DNA of 64,000 nucleotides. Source: JBFMCC01 sp037445635 (GTDB lineage: Bacteria > Chloroflexota > Anaerolineae > Anaerolineales > Villigracilaceae). The stretch is from contig JBBIKC010000003.1 in NCBI GenBank assembly GCA_037445635.1, positions 75,175 through 139,174 of the forward strand, written 5' to 3'. Of the stretch, positions 30,360 to 40,123 are shown piece after piece (within the stretch, counting starts at the first letter, position 1; the number at the start of each line of letters is the position of its first letter). Position numbers and translations under genes: made by a program. The notes beneath the pieces are model-generated. The model searched no databases, was not told where the DNA came from, and saw only the letters and a program-made list of their open reading frames with translations.

Positions 30360-33300
30360 GGACGCCTCCTGACAGTTCATATTCATGTAAAGGAACGAGC
30401 ACGAACACGCGCGTGCCGTGTCCGTTCCCGCTCTCGAAGCGTACTTCGCCGCCGATGCTTTCGATTCGTTCGCGAATCGAGCGCAGGCCCAATCCACTCA
30501 TCTTTTTCGTGATGTCGAACCCACAACCGTTATCGGCAATGACCACTTCCAGCATATCGGATGAGTATCGAAGCGACACGAGCACCTGACTGGCGCGGCT
30601 ATGGCGCGCCACGTTGGCCAGCGCTTCCTGGATGACGCGGTAGATGGCCTGCTCGATCTTCAGGTCCAGGGGGCGTTCATTTTCCATATCCACGTCCACC
30701 AGAATATCGTTGCGGTTTTCCCACTCGAAGAGATATTCACGCACGGTGGTCGGCAGGCCCTTTTCCATCAACGCCACCGGGTACATTTCCTGAATGAGGA
30801 ATGTAAGTTCCTGAATGACTTCGTAGACCAGGTTCTCGGCTTCGTTCAGGTGTTTCCAGACCGAGGGGTTGGATTTGATCAACCCGTTGACGGTCCCAAG
30901 TTGCGCCAGTGCGGCGAAGGCTTTCTGCTTGGCGCTGTCGTGCAGGTCGCGCGCCAGGCGGTTGCGCTCCTCCATCACGGCCAGTTCCTTGGTCTGCTCG
31001 AAGAGTTCCTCGATCTCGGCCGTGCGTTTCCTGACGAGCGCCTCCAATTCGCGGTTATGGCTTTCGATCTGGCGCACGCGCACGCGGTAACCGATTGCCA
31101 CCGAGGCAATCAGGAACAGGGCCGCGCCGATGCGGAACCACCAGGTCTGCCAGAAGGGCGGGATGACGGTGACGCGGATGGATTTACCTTGCTCGTCCCA
31201 CACGCCGTCGCTGTTGGCGGCTTTCAGGCGCAGGACGTATGTCCCACCGGGCAGGTTGGTATAACGCCCGTTGCGCTTACTGCCTAGTTCGTACCAGTCT
31301 TTGTCGAAGTTTTCCAGTTTGTAAGCATACTGATTCTGCGCGGGATTCGAGAAGCCCAGGGCGGTGAACTCGAATTCGAAGGAGTTCTGCGGCCAGGTGA
31401 GCACGATCTCTTCCAGCGATTCGGGAGTCTGCCCGGTCTCGAGGGGAGTGCCCAGCTGGGTCAGCGAAGTCAATGTGACGGGAGGCGTGTAGGGATTGTC
31501 GCGTATATCCTCGGGGAAGAACACGTTCAGTCCATTGATGTTGCCGAAATACATACTGCCATTGGGCGCCTCGGCGAAGGCGAACTGGTTGAACTCCATA
31601 CTGCCCAGTCCGTCGCTGACCGAATAGTTGCGGAATGTTTCCGTCTCCGGATTGAAGCGCGAAATCCCGTGATTGGTGCTCAACCACAGCCGCCCGTCCG
31701 CGTCCTCGAGAATCCCATAGACGACGTTATTGGGCAGACCGTCTTTTTCCGTGTAGGCGCGGAAGGACTCGGTTTCAGAGTCGAACAGGTTCAGGCCCCC
31801 GCCTCCTGTCCCGACCCAGATGCGGCCGCGGCTATCCTGAAAGATGACCATGACTGAGTCGTGACTCAGGCTGAACGGATCGTCCAGGTCGCTGCGGAAG
31901 CGGTCGAGGTCCTGTGTGGCCGGGTCGTACCGATACAGGCCGTTGTCCTGCGAGCCAAACCACAACCTGCCGTCGGCATCCTGGATGAGGGTCGAGATCT
32001 TCTCGTCCGGCGCGGGCGCGGCCGGCGAGCGGAACATCTCGGGCGCGAAAAGCCCGGTGACACGATCGAAGCGGCCCAGCCCGTGGCTGGTGCCCACCCA
32101 TAGAACGCCCTGCCGGTCTTCCAGCATGGCGTAGACGCTTCCCGTCTGCGGCGCATCGGGGTTATCGGCCTCTTTGGCGTAATTGGTGAATTCACCGGTT
32201 GCCGGCTTCAGGCGTTCCATGCCTTTATTGGTGCCGATCCAGAGATTGCCTTCGCGGTCCCGATAGAGTGACCAGATGTAATTACTGCTCAAGCCGGCGG
32301 GCTGGTTGGGATCGTTCGTGTAATAGGTAAATGTGCCGGCCAGCGGGTTGAACAGGTTCAGCCCTCCGCCGTAGGTGCCGATCCAGACCTTGCCTTCGAA
32401 ATCCACGTGAATTGGGAACACAAAGTCATTGCTCAGGCTGGCGGGATCGTCCGGGTCGTGGCGGAAGTAGGCAAAGCGCTCCTGATCCTTGTTGTGTTTG
32501 TTGACGCCGCCGCCGTAGGTGCCGATCCACAGGACGCCGCCGCGGTCTTGATAGATGCTGTAGACGGTATCCGCGCTCAGACTGTCGGGGAAGGCCGGGT
32601 TGTGGCGGTAGTGGACGAAGGTCTCGGTGTGGAAATCGAATCGGTTGAGGCCGCGGCTGGTTCCCGCCCATAACTGTCCCGCCGAGTCTACGAAGACATC
32701 GTGGACCAGATTGGCCGAGAGGCTGCCGGGCAGGCCGGCGTCGTAACGATAACAAAGGAAATATCCCGCGGCGGGATAGAAGAGGGCCAGTCCGTTGGTG
32801 GTGGCGATCCACAACCGACCACGCCTATCTTCCGCGATGGCTTTGACGTGTGGCGCGCACAGGCCATTTTCGCTCTGGGATGATTGATATGGGTAGCGAC
32901 TGAACCGGCCGGTGGCGCGTTGATAGAGATTCAGGCCTCCCTCCGCCGTGCCGATCCAGACGTCGCCGTTCTCCATGCCGTACAGGACCGTGATTTGATT
33001 GCCGCTGAGCCCGGCCGCGTCGCTCGCCTTCCCCCGGAAGTGCGTGATGGTTCCAGTGACCGGGTCCAGCCAGTCCAGTCCCGCCTGCGTGCCGACCCAC
33101 AGGATTCCATCCTCGTCCTCATAAATGGCGCGCACATCGTTGGATGCCAGGCTGCCGGGGTCCGCGGGATCGTGCAGATAGTGGGTGAACTGACCGCTCT
33201 GAGGGTTGTAGCGATTCAATCCGCCCAGATGTGTGCCGATCCACAGGGAGCCGTCGCGTGATTCATACAGGGCAGAGATCCAGCGGTCGGTCAGGCTATA

Positions 33301-33594
33301 CGGATCGTCCGGGTTTGGTCTGAAGACCTTGAAGTTGTATCCATCGTAGCGGTTGAGACCGTCTTCGGTTCCGAACCACAGGAAGCCTTGTGCATCCTGC
33401 AGGATATGCATGACGGAACTCTGGGAAAGTCCGTCTTCGAGATTAAGGTTCTCGAAACGCAAAGTCTGGCGCGGCCAGGTGTGGACTTCCTGCCCGGCGG
33501 GGGAAGGGGAGGGCGCGTGGAACGAGCGCCAGCCGGTCACAGACAGACTGAACAATGCGATCAGAAGCACGAGACGCGGTGCTCGATTCTTCAT
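30352..33594 (-). CDS. Beta-propeller sensor histidine kinase (Reg_prop/Y_Y_Y)
   Basis: This 1080-residue kinase begins with a signal/transmembrane segment and a long extracellular region of about 14 two-component-propeller repeats (recurring xxLWxGTxxGLNRYD with DxxGxLWIGT), predicted to fold as two seven-bladed beta-propellers. A Y_Y_Y domain follows (FEFEFTALGFSNPAQNQYAY to about residue 765), then one transmembrane helix (FRIGAALFLIASVAIGYRV), a coiled coil and a HisKA_3 dimerisation domain with phospho-acceptor His885 (ARDLHDSAKQ) and HATPase motifs ADNGCGFD and GLGLRSI. In Bacteroidetes such proteins sense carbohydrates, so an extracellular glycan is a reasonable guess. It pairs with the regulator at 29700-30359. 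Confidence 0.93.
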   Translation of the reverse strand: MKNRAPRLVLLIALFSLSVTGWRSFHAPSPSPAGQEVHTWPRQTLRFENLNLEDGLSQSSVMHILQDAQGFLWFGTEDGLNRYDGYNFKVFRPNPDDPYSLTDRWISALYESRDGSLWIGTHLGGLNRYNPQSGQFTHYLHDPADPGSLASNDVRAIYEDEDGILWVGTQAGLDWLDPVTGTITHFRGKASDAAGLSGNQITVLYGMENGDVWIGTAEGGLNLYQRATGRFSRYPYQSSQSENGLCAPHVKAIAEDRRGRLWIATTNGLALFYPAAGYFLCYRYDAGLPGSLSANLVHDVFVDSAGQLWAGTSRGLNRFDFHTETFVHYRHNPAFPDSLSADTVYSIYQDRGGVLWIGTYGGGVNKHNKDQERFAYFRHDPDDPASLSNDFVFPIHVDFEGKVWIGTYGGGLNLFNPLAGTFTYYTNDPNQPAGLSSNYIWSLYRDREGNLWIGTNKGMERLKPATGEFTNYAKEADNPDAPQTGSVYAMLEDRQGVLWVGTSHGLGRFDRVTGLFAPEMFRSPAAPAPDEKISTLIQDADGRLWFGSQDNGLYRYDPATQDLDRFRSDLDDPFSLSHDSVMVIFQDSRGRIWVGTGGGGLNLFDSETESFRAYTEKDGLPNNVVYGILEDADGRLWLSTNHGISRFNPETETFRNYSVSDGLGSMEFNQFAFAEAPNGSMYFGNINGLNVFFPEDIRDNPYTPPVTLTSLTQLGTPLETGQTPESLEEIVLTWPQNSFEFEFTALGFSNPAQNQYAYKLENFDKDWYELGSKRNGRYTNLPGGTYVLRLKAANSDGVWDEQGKSIRVTVIPPFWQTWWFRIGAALFLIASVAIGYRVRVRQIESHNRELEALVRKRTAEIEELFEQTKELAVMEERNRLARDLHDSAKQKAFAALAQLGTVNGLIKSNPSVWKHLNEAENLVYEVIQELTFLIQEMYPVALMEKGLPTTVREYLFEWENRNDILVDVDMENERPLDLKIEQAIYRVIQEALANVARHSRASQVLVSLRYSSDMLEVVIADNGCGFDITKKMSGLGLRSIRERIESIGGEVRFESGNGHGTRVFVLVPLHEYELSGGVHA

Positions 33595-34044
33595 GGCGAA
33601 CTGAAAATTATAACTCTGGAAAGGCGCGCTTCACTTTTTTCTTCAAGTATAGCGGATAACCCGTCAGTCTGGACAATTTTCCCTCCTTCTCAAGAGGGGT
33701 TAATTCAAAGCAGATTCTCCCACTTCGGAAGCATAATACCCGGCCTCTGACTGCGCCATGCAGGCTGGGAGTGCATCCATCAGGAGGGAGCCGTAAATGC
33801 TCCTGACGCGGGAATACAAACCCGGCTGGCGGCTCGTGTCTGTAGGTGTGCTTGCCGGTATATTGCAGAATGTATCGCTTTCCAAAACCTTCCTTCTCCT
33901 CACATCGGAAAGCAACTCCAGGAAACCATCCCCGGATGTTGGGCCGGGGGTGGTTTCGCAAAAAGGAGGTGAACGCCCGCCAGGATTTCAAATGACCTTC
34001 CTTTACACGCCAATCTTCCCAAAAATCGAACAAGGAGAAAAGAG
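33595..34044. other. 450-base divergent intergenic region
   Basis: This lies between the divergently transcribed propeller kinase and the peptide transporter. It contains a possible minus-strand -10 box (TATACT near 33645-33650, with TTGTCC further upstream at a long spacing), an AAGGAGGTG site at about 33963 without an obvious gene, and a strong hairpin (33921-33957). The long minus-strand frame across it shows no recognisable protein features and crosses the hairpins, so I do not call it a gene. Confidence 0.4.
33921..33957. promoter_or_regulatory. Stable hairpin in the leader of the peptide transporter operon
   Basis: GAAACCATCCCCGG and CCGGGGGTGGTTTC pair over 14 bases. There is no T-run, but AAAAAGGAGGTG follows directly. 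It could be a 5' leader structure controlling the operon or a dispersed palindrome. Confidence 0.4.
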
Positions 34045-36597
34045 ATGTCCCGAAAACCTGTATTGACCATGCTCGGACTCCTGATGAGCCTGAGCCTGTT
34101 GCTGGGTGCCTGCGCGCCGTCTGCCACCGAAACCGCCACCGAACCCCCGGCCATGACCGAAGCCCCGCCCGCCACCGAGGAACCCGCCGCCCCGGCCACT
34201 GACCGCACCGGCGCGTGGGTGGATACGGTCGTCTTCACCGAGGAGAACTCGGCCGAGGCGGCCGTGGCTCAGTTGAATGCCGGCGAACTGGACCTGTACG
34301 CGTATACCGTTGCCGAAGCCCCGGTCTTCGAGACCGTCAACGCCAGCGACGGTTTGACGTATTCGCAACTGGTCGGCTCGAGCGTGGACTTGATGTTCAA
34401 TCCCGCCGAATTCACCGGCGGCCGCCTGAACCCGTTCTCCAACCGCAAGATTCGCGAGGCCATGCACTGGCTGTTGAACCGCGATTATGTGGTGCAGGAG
34501 ATCTATAAAGGCCTGGCCCTGCCGCGCTTCACCGTGTTGACCACGGTCTTCCCTGACTACGCGCGCTACGCCGATATCATGCGCGAACTGGAAGCGGAAT
34601 ATGCCTATAATCCCGAGAAGGCCAGGGAAGTGGTCTCTGCGGAAATGGAAGCCATGGGCGCCGAACTGGTGGACGGCAAGTGGTCATTCAACGGTAAGCC
34701 GGTCACGTTGATCTTCATCATCCGCACCGAAGATAACCGCCGCCCGATCGGCGATTACTTCGGCGCGCAATTGGAATCCATCGGCTTCACGGTGGACCTG
34801 CAATATAAGAATCGCACCGAGGCTTCGCCCATCTGGAACCAGAGCGATCCGGCCGAAGGGCTGTGGAACCTGTACACTGCGGGATGGATCTCGCCTTCGA
34901 TTGACCGCGACGAAGGCGACCTGTTCAGCGCTTACTTTACCAATCGCGGCAGCGCCGGCCCATTATGGCAGGCCTACGCCCCCGTCCCTGAATTCGACGC
35001 GGCCGCGTTGGCGTTGGAAGGCAACAACTTCCAAAGCCTGGAAGAGCGCCGCGAACTGTTCGCAACCGCCCTGCGCCTCTCGATGGAGGAGTCCTACCAC
35101 GTGTGGGTTGTGGATGAGGCCTCCTTCTCGCCGCGTGTCAGTAACTTGAGCGTTGCCTCCGATCTCGCAGGCGGGTCGCAGGGATCCACCATTTGGGGCC
35201 AGACCCTGCGCTTTAACGACCAGGTGGGCGGTACGGTTCGCATTGCCCAGCCCGGCATCCTGGTAGAACCGTGGAACCCCATTGCGGGAACCAACTGGAT
35301 CTATGACTCGATGCCCCAGCGCGGATTGAGCGACAACGGCGTCATCGCCGATCCGTTCACGGGATTGGCCTGGCCGCAGCGCCTCGAACGCGCCGAGGTC
35401 GTGGCAAAGGAGGGCCTGCCGATCACAAAGTCCCTCGACTGGGTGGACCTCAGTTTCGAGCCGCAGATCACCGTCCCCGAGGACGCCTGGGTGGATTGGG
35501 ATGCCGCCGCGCAGAGATTCATCACCGCCGGCGAGAAATATCCCGACGGCCTGACCGCCAATGTCAAGGCGACCGTTTACTATCCGGCCGACCTGTTCTC
35601 GACGACCGAATGGCACGACGGCAGTCCGCTTTCCGCGGCCGACTTCGTGATGAGCATCATCATGCTCTTCGATACGGCCAAACCTGAAAGCGCCATCTAC
35701 GATGAGGCCTCAGTCGGTGCGCTGGAAGGCTACCTCTCGCACTTCAAAGGCGTGCGCATTGTCTCGGTTGACCCGCTGGTGATCGAAACCTACGACGACG
35801 CGTACCTGCTGGATGCTGAGTTGATCATCTCGCAGAACCAGACCTATCCAAATCCCACCTGGTGGCCGCAATATGCCTATGGCGAGGGCGCCTGGCATTC
35901 GCTTGCGTTGGGCGTACTGGCCGAAGCCAACCAGGAACTGGCCTTCTCCACCGACAAGGCCACCGCGCTCGAAGTGGAATGGAACAGCATGATCAGCGGT
36001 CCAAGCCTTGACATCCTGAAGAAGTACCTCGACCAGGCCGCCGCGGAATCCTACGTCCCCTACGAGCCGACGATGGGAGACTATGTCACGGCTGAAGAGG
36101 CCTCCGCCCGTTACGCCAACCTCGACGCCTTCTATGGCGAGCATAATCACTTCTGGGTCAATACCGGTCCGTTCCTGCTCGACCAGGTATTCCCGGTGGA
36201 AGGTTCCCTCACCATGACGCGCTTCGAAGGCTTCACCGACGCGGCTGATAAGTGGTCGCGCTTCGGCGAGCCCAGGATCGCGGTGGTCGAAGTAGACGGC
36301 GCGGGCCAGGTCTCGATCGGTTCCGAGGCGACCTTCGACGCCTTCGTGACATTCAAGGGCGAACCCTACGCCAACGCCGACATCAGCGAGGTCAAATACC
36401 TGCTGTTCAACAGTGCGGGCGAACTGGTCGGCAGCGGCGAGGCGGCCGCGCTCGAGGATGGTCATTTCCAGGTTGTCCTGTCGGCCGAACTGACGTCGCA
36501 GTTGGAAACGGGCTCGAACAAACTCGAGGTCGTGGTGGTGCCCTCTGTGGTCAGCATCCCATCCTTCGGTTCCTTCGAGTTCGTCACTTCCCAGTAA
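34045..36597 (+). CDS. Peptide ABC transporter substrate-binding lipoprotein (extended)
   Basis: This 850-residue lipoprotein (lipobox LLGAC at about residue 24, then a Thr/Pro/Glu-rich linker) belongs to the OppA/DppA solute-binding family. The sequence shows NRKIREAMHWLLNRDYVVQE, NPEKAREVVSAEM, EWHDGSPLSAADFVMS and NTGPFLLDQV. It is about 300 residues longer than usual family members, and the order of blocks differs: peptide-binding segments normally found late (AMHWLLNRDY) come first here, with FHDG-like WHDGSPLSAADF at about 525. This suggests a circular permutation, a duplication, or a two-lobed protein. The C-terminal 100 residues look like an Ig-type beta-sandwich. AAGGAGA precedes the start. 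It delivers substrate to the permease genes that follow. Confidence 0.88.
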   Translation: MSRKPVLTMLGLLMSLSLLLGACAPSATETATEPPAMTEAPPATEEPAAPATDRTGAWVDTVVFTEENSAEAAVAQLNAGELDLYAYTVAEAPVFETVNASDGLTYSQLVGSSVDLMFNPAEFTGGRLNPFSNRKIREAMHWLLNRDYVVQEIYKGLALPRFTVLTTVFPDYARYADIMRELEAEYAYNPEKAREVVSAEMEAMGAELVDGKWSFNGKPVTLIFIIRTEDNRRPIGDYFGAQLESIGFTVDLQYKNRTEASPIWNQSDPAEGLWNLYTAGWISPSIDRDEGDLFSAYFTNRGSAGPLWQAYAPVPEFDAAALALEGNNFQSLEERRELFATALRLSMEESYHVWVVDEASFSPRVSNLSVASDLAGGSQGSTIWGQTLRFNDQVGGTVRIAQPGILVEPWNPIAGTNWIYDSMPQRGLSDNGVIADPFTGLAWPQRLERAEVVAKEGLPITKSLDWVDLSFEPQITVPEDAWVDWDAAAQRFITAGEKYPDGLTANVKATVYYPADLFSTTEWHDGSPLSAADFVMSIIMLFDTAKPESAIYDEASVGALEGYLSHFKGVRIVSVDPLVIETYDDAYLLDAELIISQNQTYPNPTWWPQYAYGEGAWHSLALGVLAEANQELAFSTDKATALEVEWNSMISGPSLDILKKYLDQAAAESYVPYEPTMGDYVTAEEASARYANLDAFYGEHNHFWVNTGPFLLDQVFPVEGSLTMTRFEGFTDAADKWSRFGEPRIAVVEVDGAGQVSIGSEATFDAFVTFKGEPYANADISEVKYLLFNSAGELVGSGEAAALEDGHFQVVLSAELTSQLETGSNKLEVVVVPSVVSIPSFGSFEFVTSQ

Positions 36598-36615
36598 AAC
36601 GGGTTGAACGTCAAT

Positions 36616-36646
36616 GGACAGGGGCGGGTCAATCCCGCCTCTGTCC
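36616..36646 (+). other. Intercistronic hairpin
   Basis: GGACAGGGGCGGG and CCCGCCTCTGTCC form a 13-base stem (one mismatch) 18 bases after the binding-protein gene, without a T-run. As in malE-malF type junctions, such a hairpin may protect the upstream mRNA from 3' degradation so that the binding protein is made in excess over the permease. Confidence 0.6.
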
Positions 36647-36668
36647 AACCCTACCTGTAGGTTGAGCC

Positions 36669-37811
36669 ATGAGCGCCGAACCCCAACTCCTTTCACCCGA
36701 AGCCGCGCCGATTGAAAAACCGAGGCCTGCTCCCAGCGCGTTCTCGCGTCTGGCCAAATACACGGCGGTCCGTCTGCTCTCGCTGTTTGTGACCGTGGTC
36801 ATTGGAATGTACCTGACCATTCTGATTGCCAACATGGGCGGCTACGTGGACGACATCCGCCGCGCCGAGATTCGCGAAAACGTTACGTTGCTCGTCAACA
36901 CCAGCCCCGCGTTTAAAAGTCTTTCCGCCGAAGCGCGCCTGGCGCGCATGGACGAGATGATCCGCCTCGAGGAGAAACGCCTGGGCCTGGACAAACCCTT
37001 CATTGCGCGCAGTTTCGATTTTCTGCAAAATGCGCTGACCCTGAACCTCGGCCGCGCCCAGAAGATGTCCAGCGACAGCGGCTCGCGCACGGTGCGGCTC
37101 ATCATCCTCGAACGCCTCGCGCCGACCCTGTTGCTGTTCGGCGCGTCGAACATCTTTTTGTTCTTCCTCAGCATTTTCATGGCGCTCTCGCTCTCGCGCC
37201 GCTACGGCAGTTTTTTGGATAAATTGATCGTGGCCCTCGCGCCCACCTCCTCCGCGCCGGGCTGGTTCTACGGACTGTTTCTCATCGTCATTTTTGCGGG
37301 CGCGCTGCGTCTCCTGCCCTTCGGCGGGATGGTCTCCGCGCCGCCGCCCGAGTCGCCCGTCGAATACTTCCTCAGCCTGATGGAGCATCTTATCCTGCCG
37401 ACGATTGCCATCACACTCAGCACGCTTTTCCTCAGCGCGTATTCGTGGCGCACATTCTTTCTCATCTACTCCAGTGAGGACTATGTCGAAATGGCGAAAG
37501 CCAAGGGACTCTCCGCGCGCGACGTGGAACGCCGCTACATCCTGCGCCCGACCCTGCCGACCATCATCACCAACTTTGCTCTTACCCTCATCGGCCTGTG
37601 GACCGGCGCGCCGATTCTCGAAACGGTCTTCAACTGGCCCGGGCTGGGGCGCACGCTCTATCAAGCAGTTGGACTGTTCGACATACCGGTCATCGTCGGC
37701 TCGACGGTCATTTTTGCATACCTGCTTGCCATCACGGTCTTTTTGCTCGACTTTATCTATGCCCTGATCGATCCGCGCGTCAAGATCGGCGGCTTGGAGT
37801 CCAAAGCATGA
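36669..37811 (+). CDS. Peptide ABC transporter permease (OppB/DppB type)
   Basis: This 380-residue membrane protein has about six or seven helices. The first helix (LLSLFVTVVIGMYLTILIANM) is followed by a charged extracellular stretch of about 110 residues that is longer than in E. coli OppB, then the permease core with the EAA loop (YVEMAKAKGLSARDVERRYI) that contacts the ATPase, and APILETVFNWPGLGRTLYQA typical of the family. It forms the translocation path together with the next gene product, which it overlaps by four bases (ATGA). Confidence 0.92.
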   Translation: MSAEPQLLSPEAAPIEKPRPAPSAFSRLAKYTAVRLLSLFVTVVIGMYLTILIANMGGYVDDIRRAEIRENVTLLVNTSPAFKSLSAEARLARMDEMIRLEEKRLGLDKPFIARSFDFLQNALTLNLGRAQKMSSDSGSRTVRLIILERLAPTLLLFGASNIFLFFLSIFMALSLSRRYGSFLDKLIVALAPTSSAPGWFYGLFLIVIFAGALRLLPFGGMVSAPPPESPVEYFLSLMEHLILPTIAITLSTLFLSAYSWRTFFLIYSSEDYVEMAKAKGLSARDVERRYILRPTLPTIITNFALTLIGLWTGAPILETVFNWPGLGRTLYQAVGLFDIPVIVGSTVIFAYLLAITVFLLDFIYALIDPRVKIGGLESKA

Positions 37812-39151
37812 AAGCCATTCAAAAATCCGTCACCGACTTATTACGTTATCCCTCCGCCGTGGCCGGGCTGGTCCTTATTCTTGGCCTGTTGCTCATTTCG
37901 GTCTACGCCATGACGACCATTCCATACACCGAGGCCATTCGTTTGTGGCGCGGCGGCGAGGGCGTGTGGCATACAAACCCAATCAACGCGCAGCCTGCCT
38001 GGACCAATTTCTTCCGCCGCGAGAAACTGCCTGAGGGATTGACCCTCAGTGTCGCGGATGGCACAGCCACACGCACCGTCACCGCGAAGGCCGACGGCCT
38101 CAGGCAGATAGACATTACCTATGTGTTCGATTATCCATACAGCGGATTCCCGCAGGAACTGGCATTGTTCTTCACGGCAACCTATTCCGTGAAGCAGCCC
38201 TATGTCTCGGTAACTTGGCTGACTCCCGACGGCCGCAAACTGCGCGTGATGGACGCGTCGGTCGGCGCGACGGACACCTACTGGTTCTCGCAGGACCCGA
38301 AGCTGGAACGCCGCCTCGGCGGGGAACGTCCGGCCGAGGGCCTGTTCCTCGCTCCCGGTAACGGCGGACAGGCCGCGGTCCCGGGGCGATACGAACTGCA
38401 CGTCTCTGCCCTGACCTTCGAGGCGGATTCCGATTTGGACGCGGAGTTCGTCCTCTATGGCCGCGTCCACGGACCGGCCGGGACGGATCACCTGCGCCGC
38501 GACCTGATGGTTGCGTTGTTGTGGGGCACGCCGGTCGCGCTGGCCTTCGGCCTGCTGGCCGCGCTGGGCACGACGGTCTTCACGATGGTCATTGCCGCGG
38601 TGGGGGCGTGGTTCGGCGGCTGGGTGGATGAGTTGATTCAGCGCGTGACCGAGATTAATCTGGTTCTGCCGTTCCTGCCGATCCTGATCATGGTGGGTAC
38701 GTTCTATTCGCGCAGTATCTGGACCATCCTGACCGTGACCATCCTGCTGAGCATTTTCAGCGGGGCGATCAAGGGCTATCGCGCCATCTTTTTACAAGTC
38801 AAAGAGTCGCCTTACATCGAGGCGGCGCGCGCCTACGGTGCGGGCCGCTGGCGGATCATTTTCCGCTATTTGATTCCGCGCATCGTGCCCGTGCTCGTGC
38901 CGCAACTGGTGACCATCATCCCGACGTTCGTGTTTTTGGAGGCCTCGCTGGCCGTGCTCGGTTTGGGCGATCCCGTCCTGCCGACGTGGGGCAAGGTCAT
39001 TGACGATGCGCGCGCCAACGGCGCGCCGTTCCAGGGACAGTTCTATTGGGTGCTGGAACCTTCGTTCCTGTTGATGTTGACCGGGCTGGCCTTTGCCATG
39101 CTGGGTTTCGCGCTCGACCGCGTCTTCAACCCTCGCTTAAGGGATGTATGA
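37808..39151 (+). CDS. Peptide ABC transporter permease (OppC/DppC type)
   Basis: This 447-residue partner permease has its first helix at residues 14-36 and then an extracytoplasmic domain of about 180 residues (from RLWRGGEGVWHTNPINAQPA to HGPAGTDHLRRDL), which is much larger than in standard OppC proteins (about 300 residues in total). HGPAGTDHLRRDL itself resembles the HPFGTDxxGRD motif of the family. The core permease follows with an EAA loop (PYIEAARAYGAGRWRIIFRY) and the terminal LGFALDRVFNPRLRDV. The extra domain may interact with the enlarged binding protein. ATG 37808 overlaps the upstream stop. Confidence 0.9.
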   Translation: MKAIQKSVTDLLRYPSAVAGLVLILGLLLISVYAMTTIPYTEAIRLWRGGEGVWHTNPINAQPAWTNFFRREKLPEGLTLSVADGTATRTVTAKADGLRQIDITYVFDYPYSGFPQELALFFTATYSVKQPYVSVTWLTPDGRKLRVMDASVGATDTYWFSQDPKLERRLGGERPAEGLFLAPGNGGQAAVPGRYELHVSALTFEADSDLDAEFVLYGRVHGPAGTDHLRRDLMVALLWGTPVALAFGLLAALGTTVFTMVIAAVGAWFGGWVDELIQRVTEINLVLPFLPILIMVGTFYSRSIWTILTVTILLSIFSGAIKGYRAIFLQVKESPYIEAARAYGAGRWRIIFRYLIPRIVPVLVPQLVTIIPTFVFLEASLAVLGLGDPVLPTWGKVIDDARANGAPFQGQFYWVLEPSFLLMLTGLAFAMLGFALDRVFNPRLRDV

Positions 39152-40113
39152 TCATGCAGCCGATTACCGGACTTCTCGAAGTCGAAAACCTGGTATTGCA
39201 CTTCCGCACCACGCGCGGCGTGATGCGGGCTGTGGACGGGGTAAACCTCAGCCTGAAGCACGGCGAGGCGGTGGTGGTGCTGGGCGAATCGGGTTGCGGA
39301 AAGAGTTCGCTGGCCAGGGCCATCCTGCGCCTCCTGCCGCGCAACGTCCATGCTTATTCGGGGAAGGTGGTCCTGGAGGGGCGGGAGTTGATGGGGTTGA
39401 CCGATGAAGACTTCCGCCAGAACATCCGCTGGGCGCATATTTCCATCGTCCCGCAGGCGGCCATGAACGCGCTGAACCCTGTCCTGAAAGTGGGCGATCA
39501 GGTGGCCGAACCGATGATGATTTACGGCGGCGTGAAAAAAGAGGACGCGCTGGGCAACGCAAGGAAGATGTTCCGTCACGTCGGCGTGCCGGAGGATTTC
39601 CTCGGCCGTTACGCCTTCGAACTCAGCGGCGGGATGCGCCAGCGCGTGGCGATTGCCATGGCGCTGGTCACCGCGCCCGACCTGATCATCCTCGACGAGC
39701 CCACCTCCGCGCTGGACGTGCTGACCCAGGCCAACATCATGAATGTGCTCAAGCGCATCAAGCGCGAACTGGGCGTCAGTTACATCCTCATCACGCACGA
39801 CATCGCCACCTCCAGCGAACTGGCCGACCGCGTGGCGGTCATGTACGCCGGGCAGATCGTGGAAGTCAGCGATGCGGCGCGCTTCTTCAATGCGCCGTTG
39901 CATCCCTATTCGCAGAAGTTGATGGCCTCCGTCCCGCGCCTGCGCGGCGACCAGGAGCCCGATTTCATCACGGGTTCGCCCCCGAGCCTGCTGGACCTGC
40001 CGAAGGGCTGTCGCTTCGCGCCGCGCTGTCCACTGCGGTTCGCAAAATGCGATGAGGAGCCGCCCGTCACCGGGACGGATGGGCGCCTGGTCAAATGCTG
40101 GCTGTCGGCATGA
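39148..40113 (+). CDS. Peptide ABC transporter ATP-binding protein (OppD type)
   Basis: This is a 321-residue ABC ATPase with Walker A GESGCGKSS, Q loop VPQAAMNALNPV, signature LSGGMRQRVAIAMAL, Walker B DLIILDEPTSALD and switch His in LITHDIATS. The C-terminal oligopeptide-ABC extension contains the cysteine-rich GCRFAPRCPLRFAKCDEEPP pattern, which in OppD/F proteins can hold an iron-sulfur cluster. ATG 39148 overlaps the permease stop (ATGA). It forms a heterodimer with the next gene product. Confidence 0.93.
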   Translation: MIMQPITGLLEVENLVLHFRTTRGVMRAVDGVNLSLKHGEAVVVLGESGCGKSSLARAILRLLPRNVHAYSGKVVLEGRELMGLTDEDFRQNIRWAHISIVPQAAMNALNPVLKVGDQVAEPMMIYGGVKKEDALGNARKMFRHVGVPEDFLGRYAFELSGGMRQRVAIAMALVTAPDLIILDEPTSALDVLTQANIMNVLKRIKRELGVSYILITHDIATSSELADRVAVMYAGQIVEVSDAARFFNAPLHPYSQKLMASVPRLRGDQEPDFITGSPPSLLDLPKGCRFAPRCPLRFAKCDEEPPVTGTDGRLVKCWLSA

Positions 40114-40123
40114 GGAGAGGAAC

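Noticed and set aside
33608..34033. A 141-codon minus-strand frame upstream of the propeller kinase
   Set aside because: No domain, ribosome-binding site or plausible composition. It runs across a 14-base hairpin and possible promoter elements in a divergent intergenic region.
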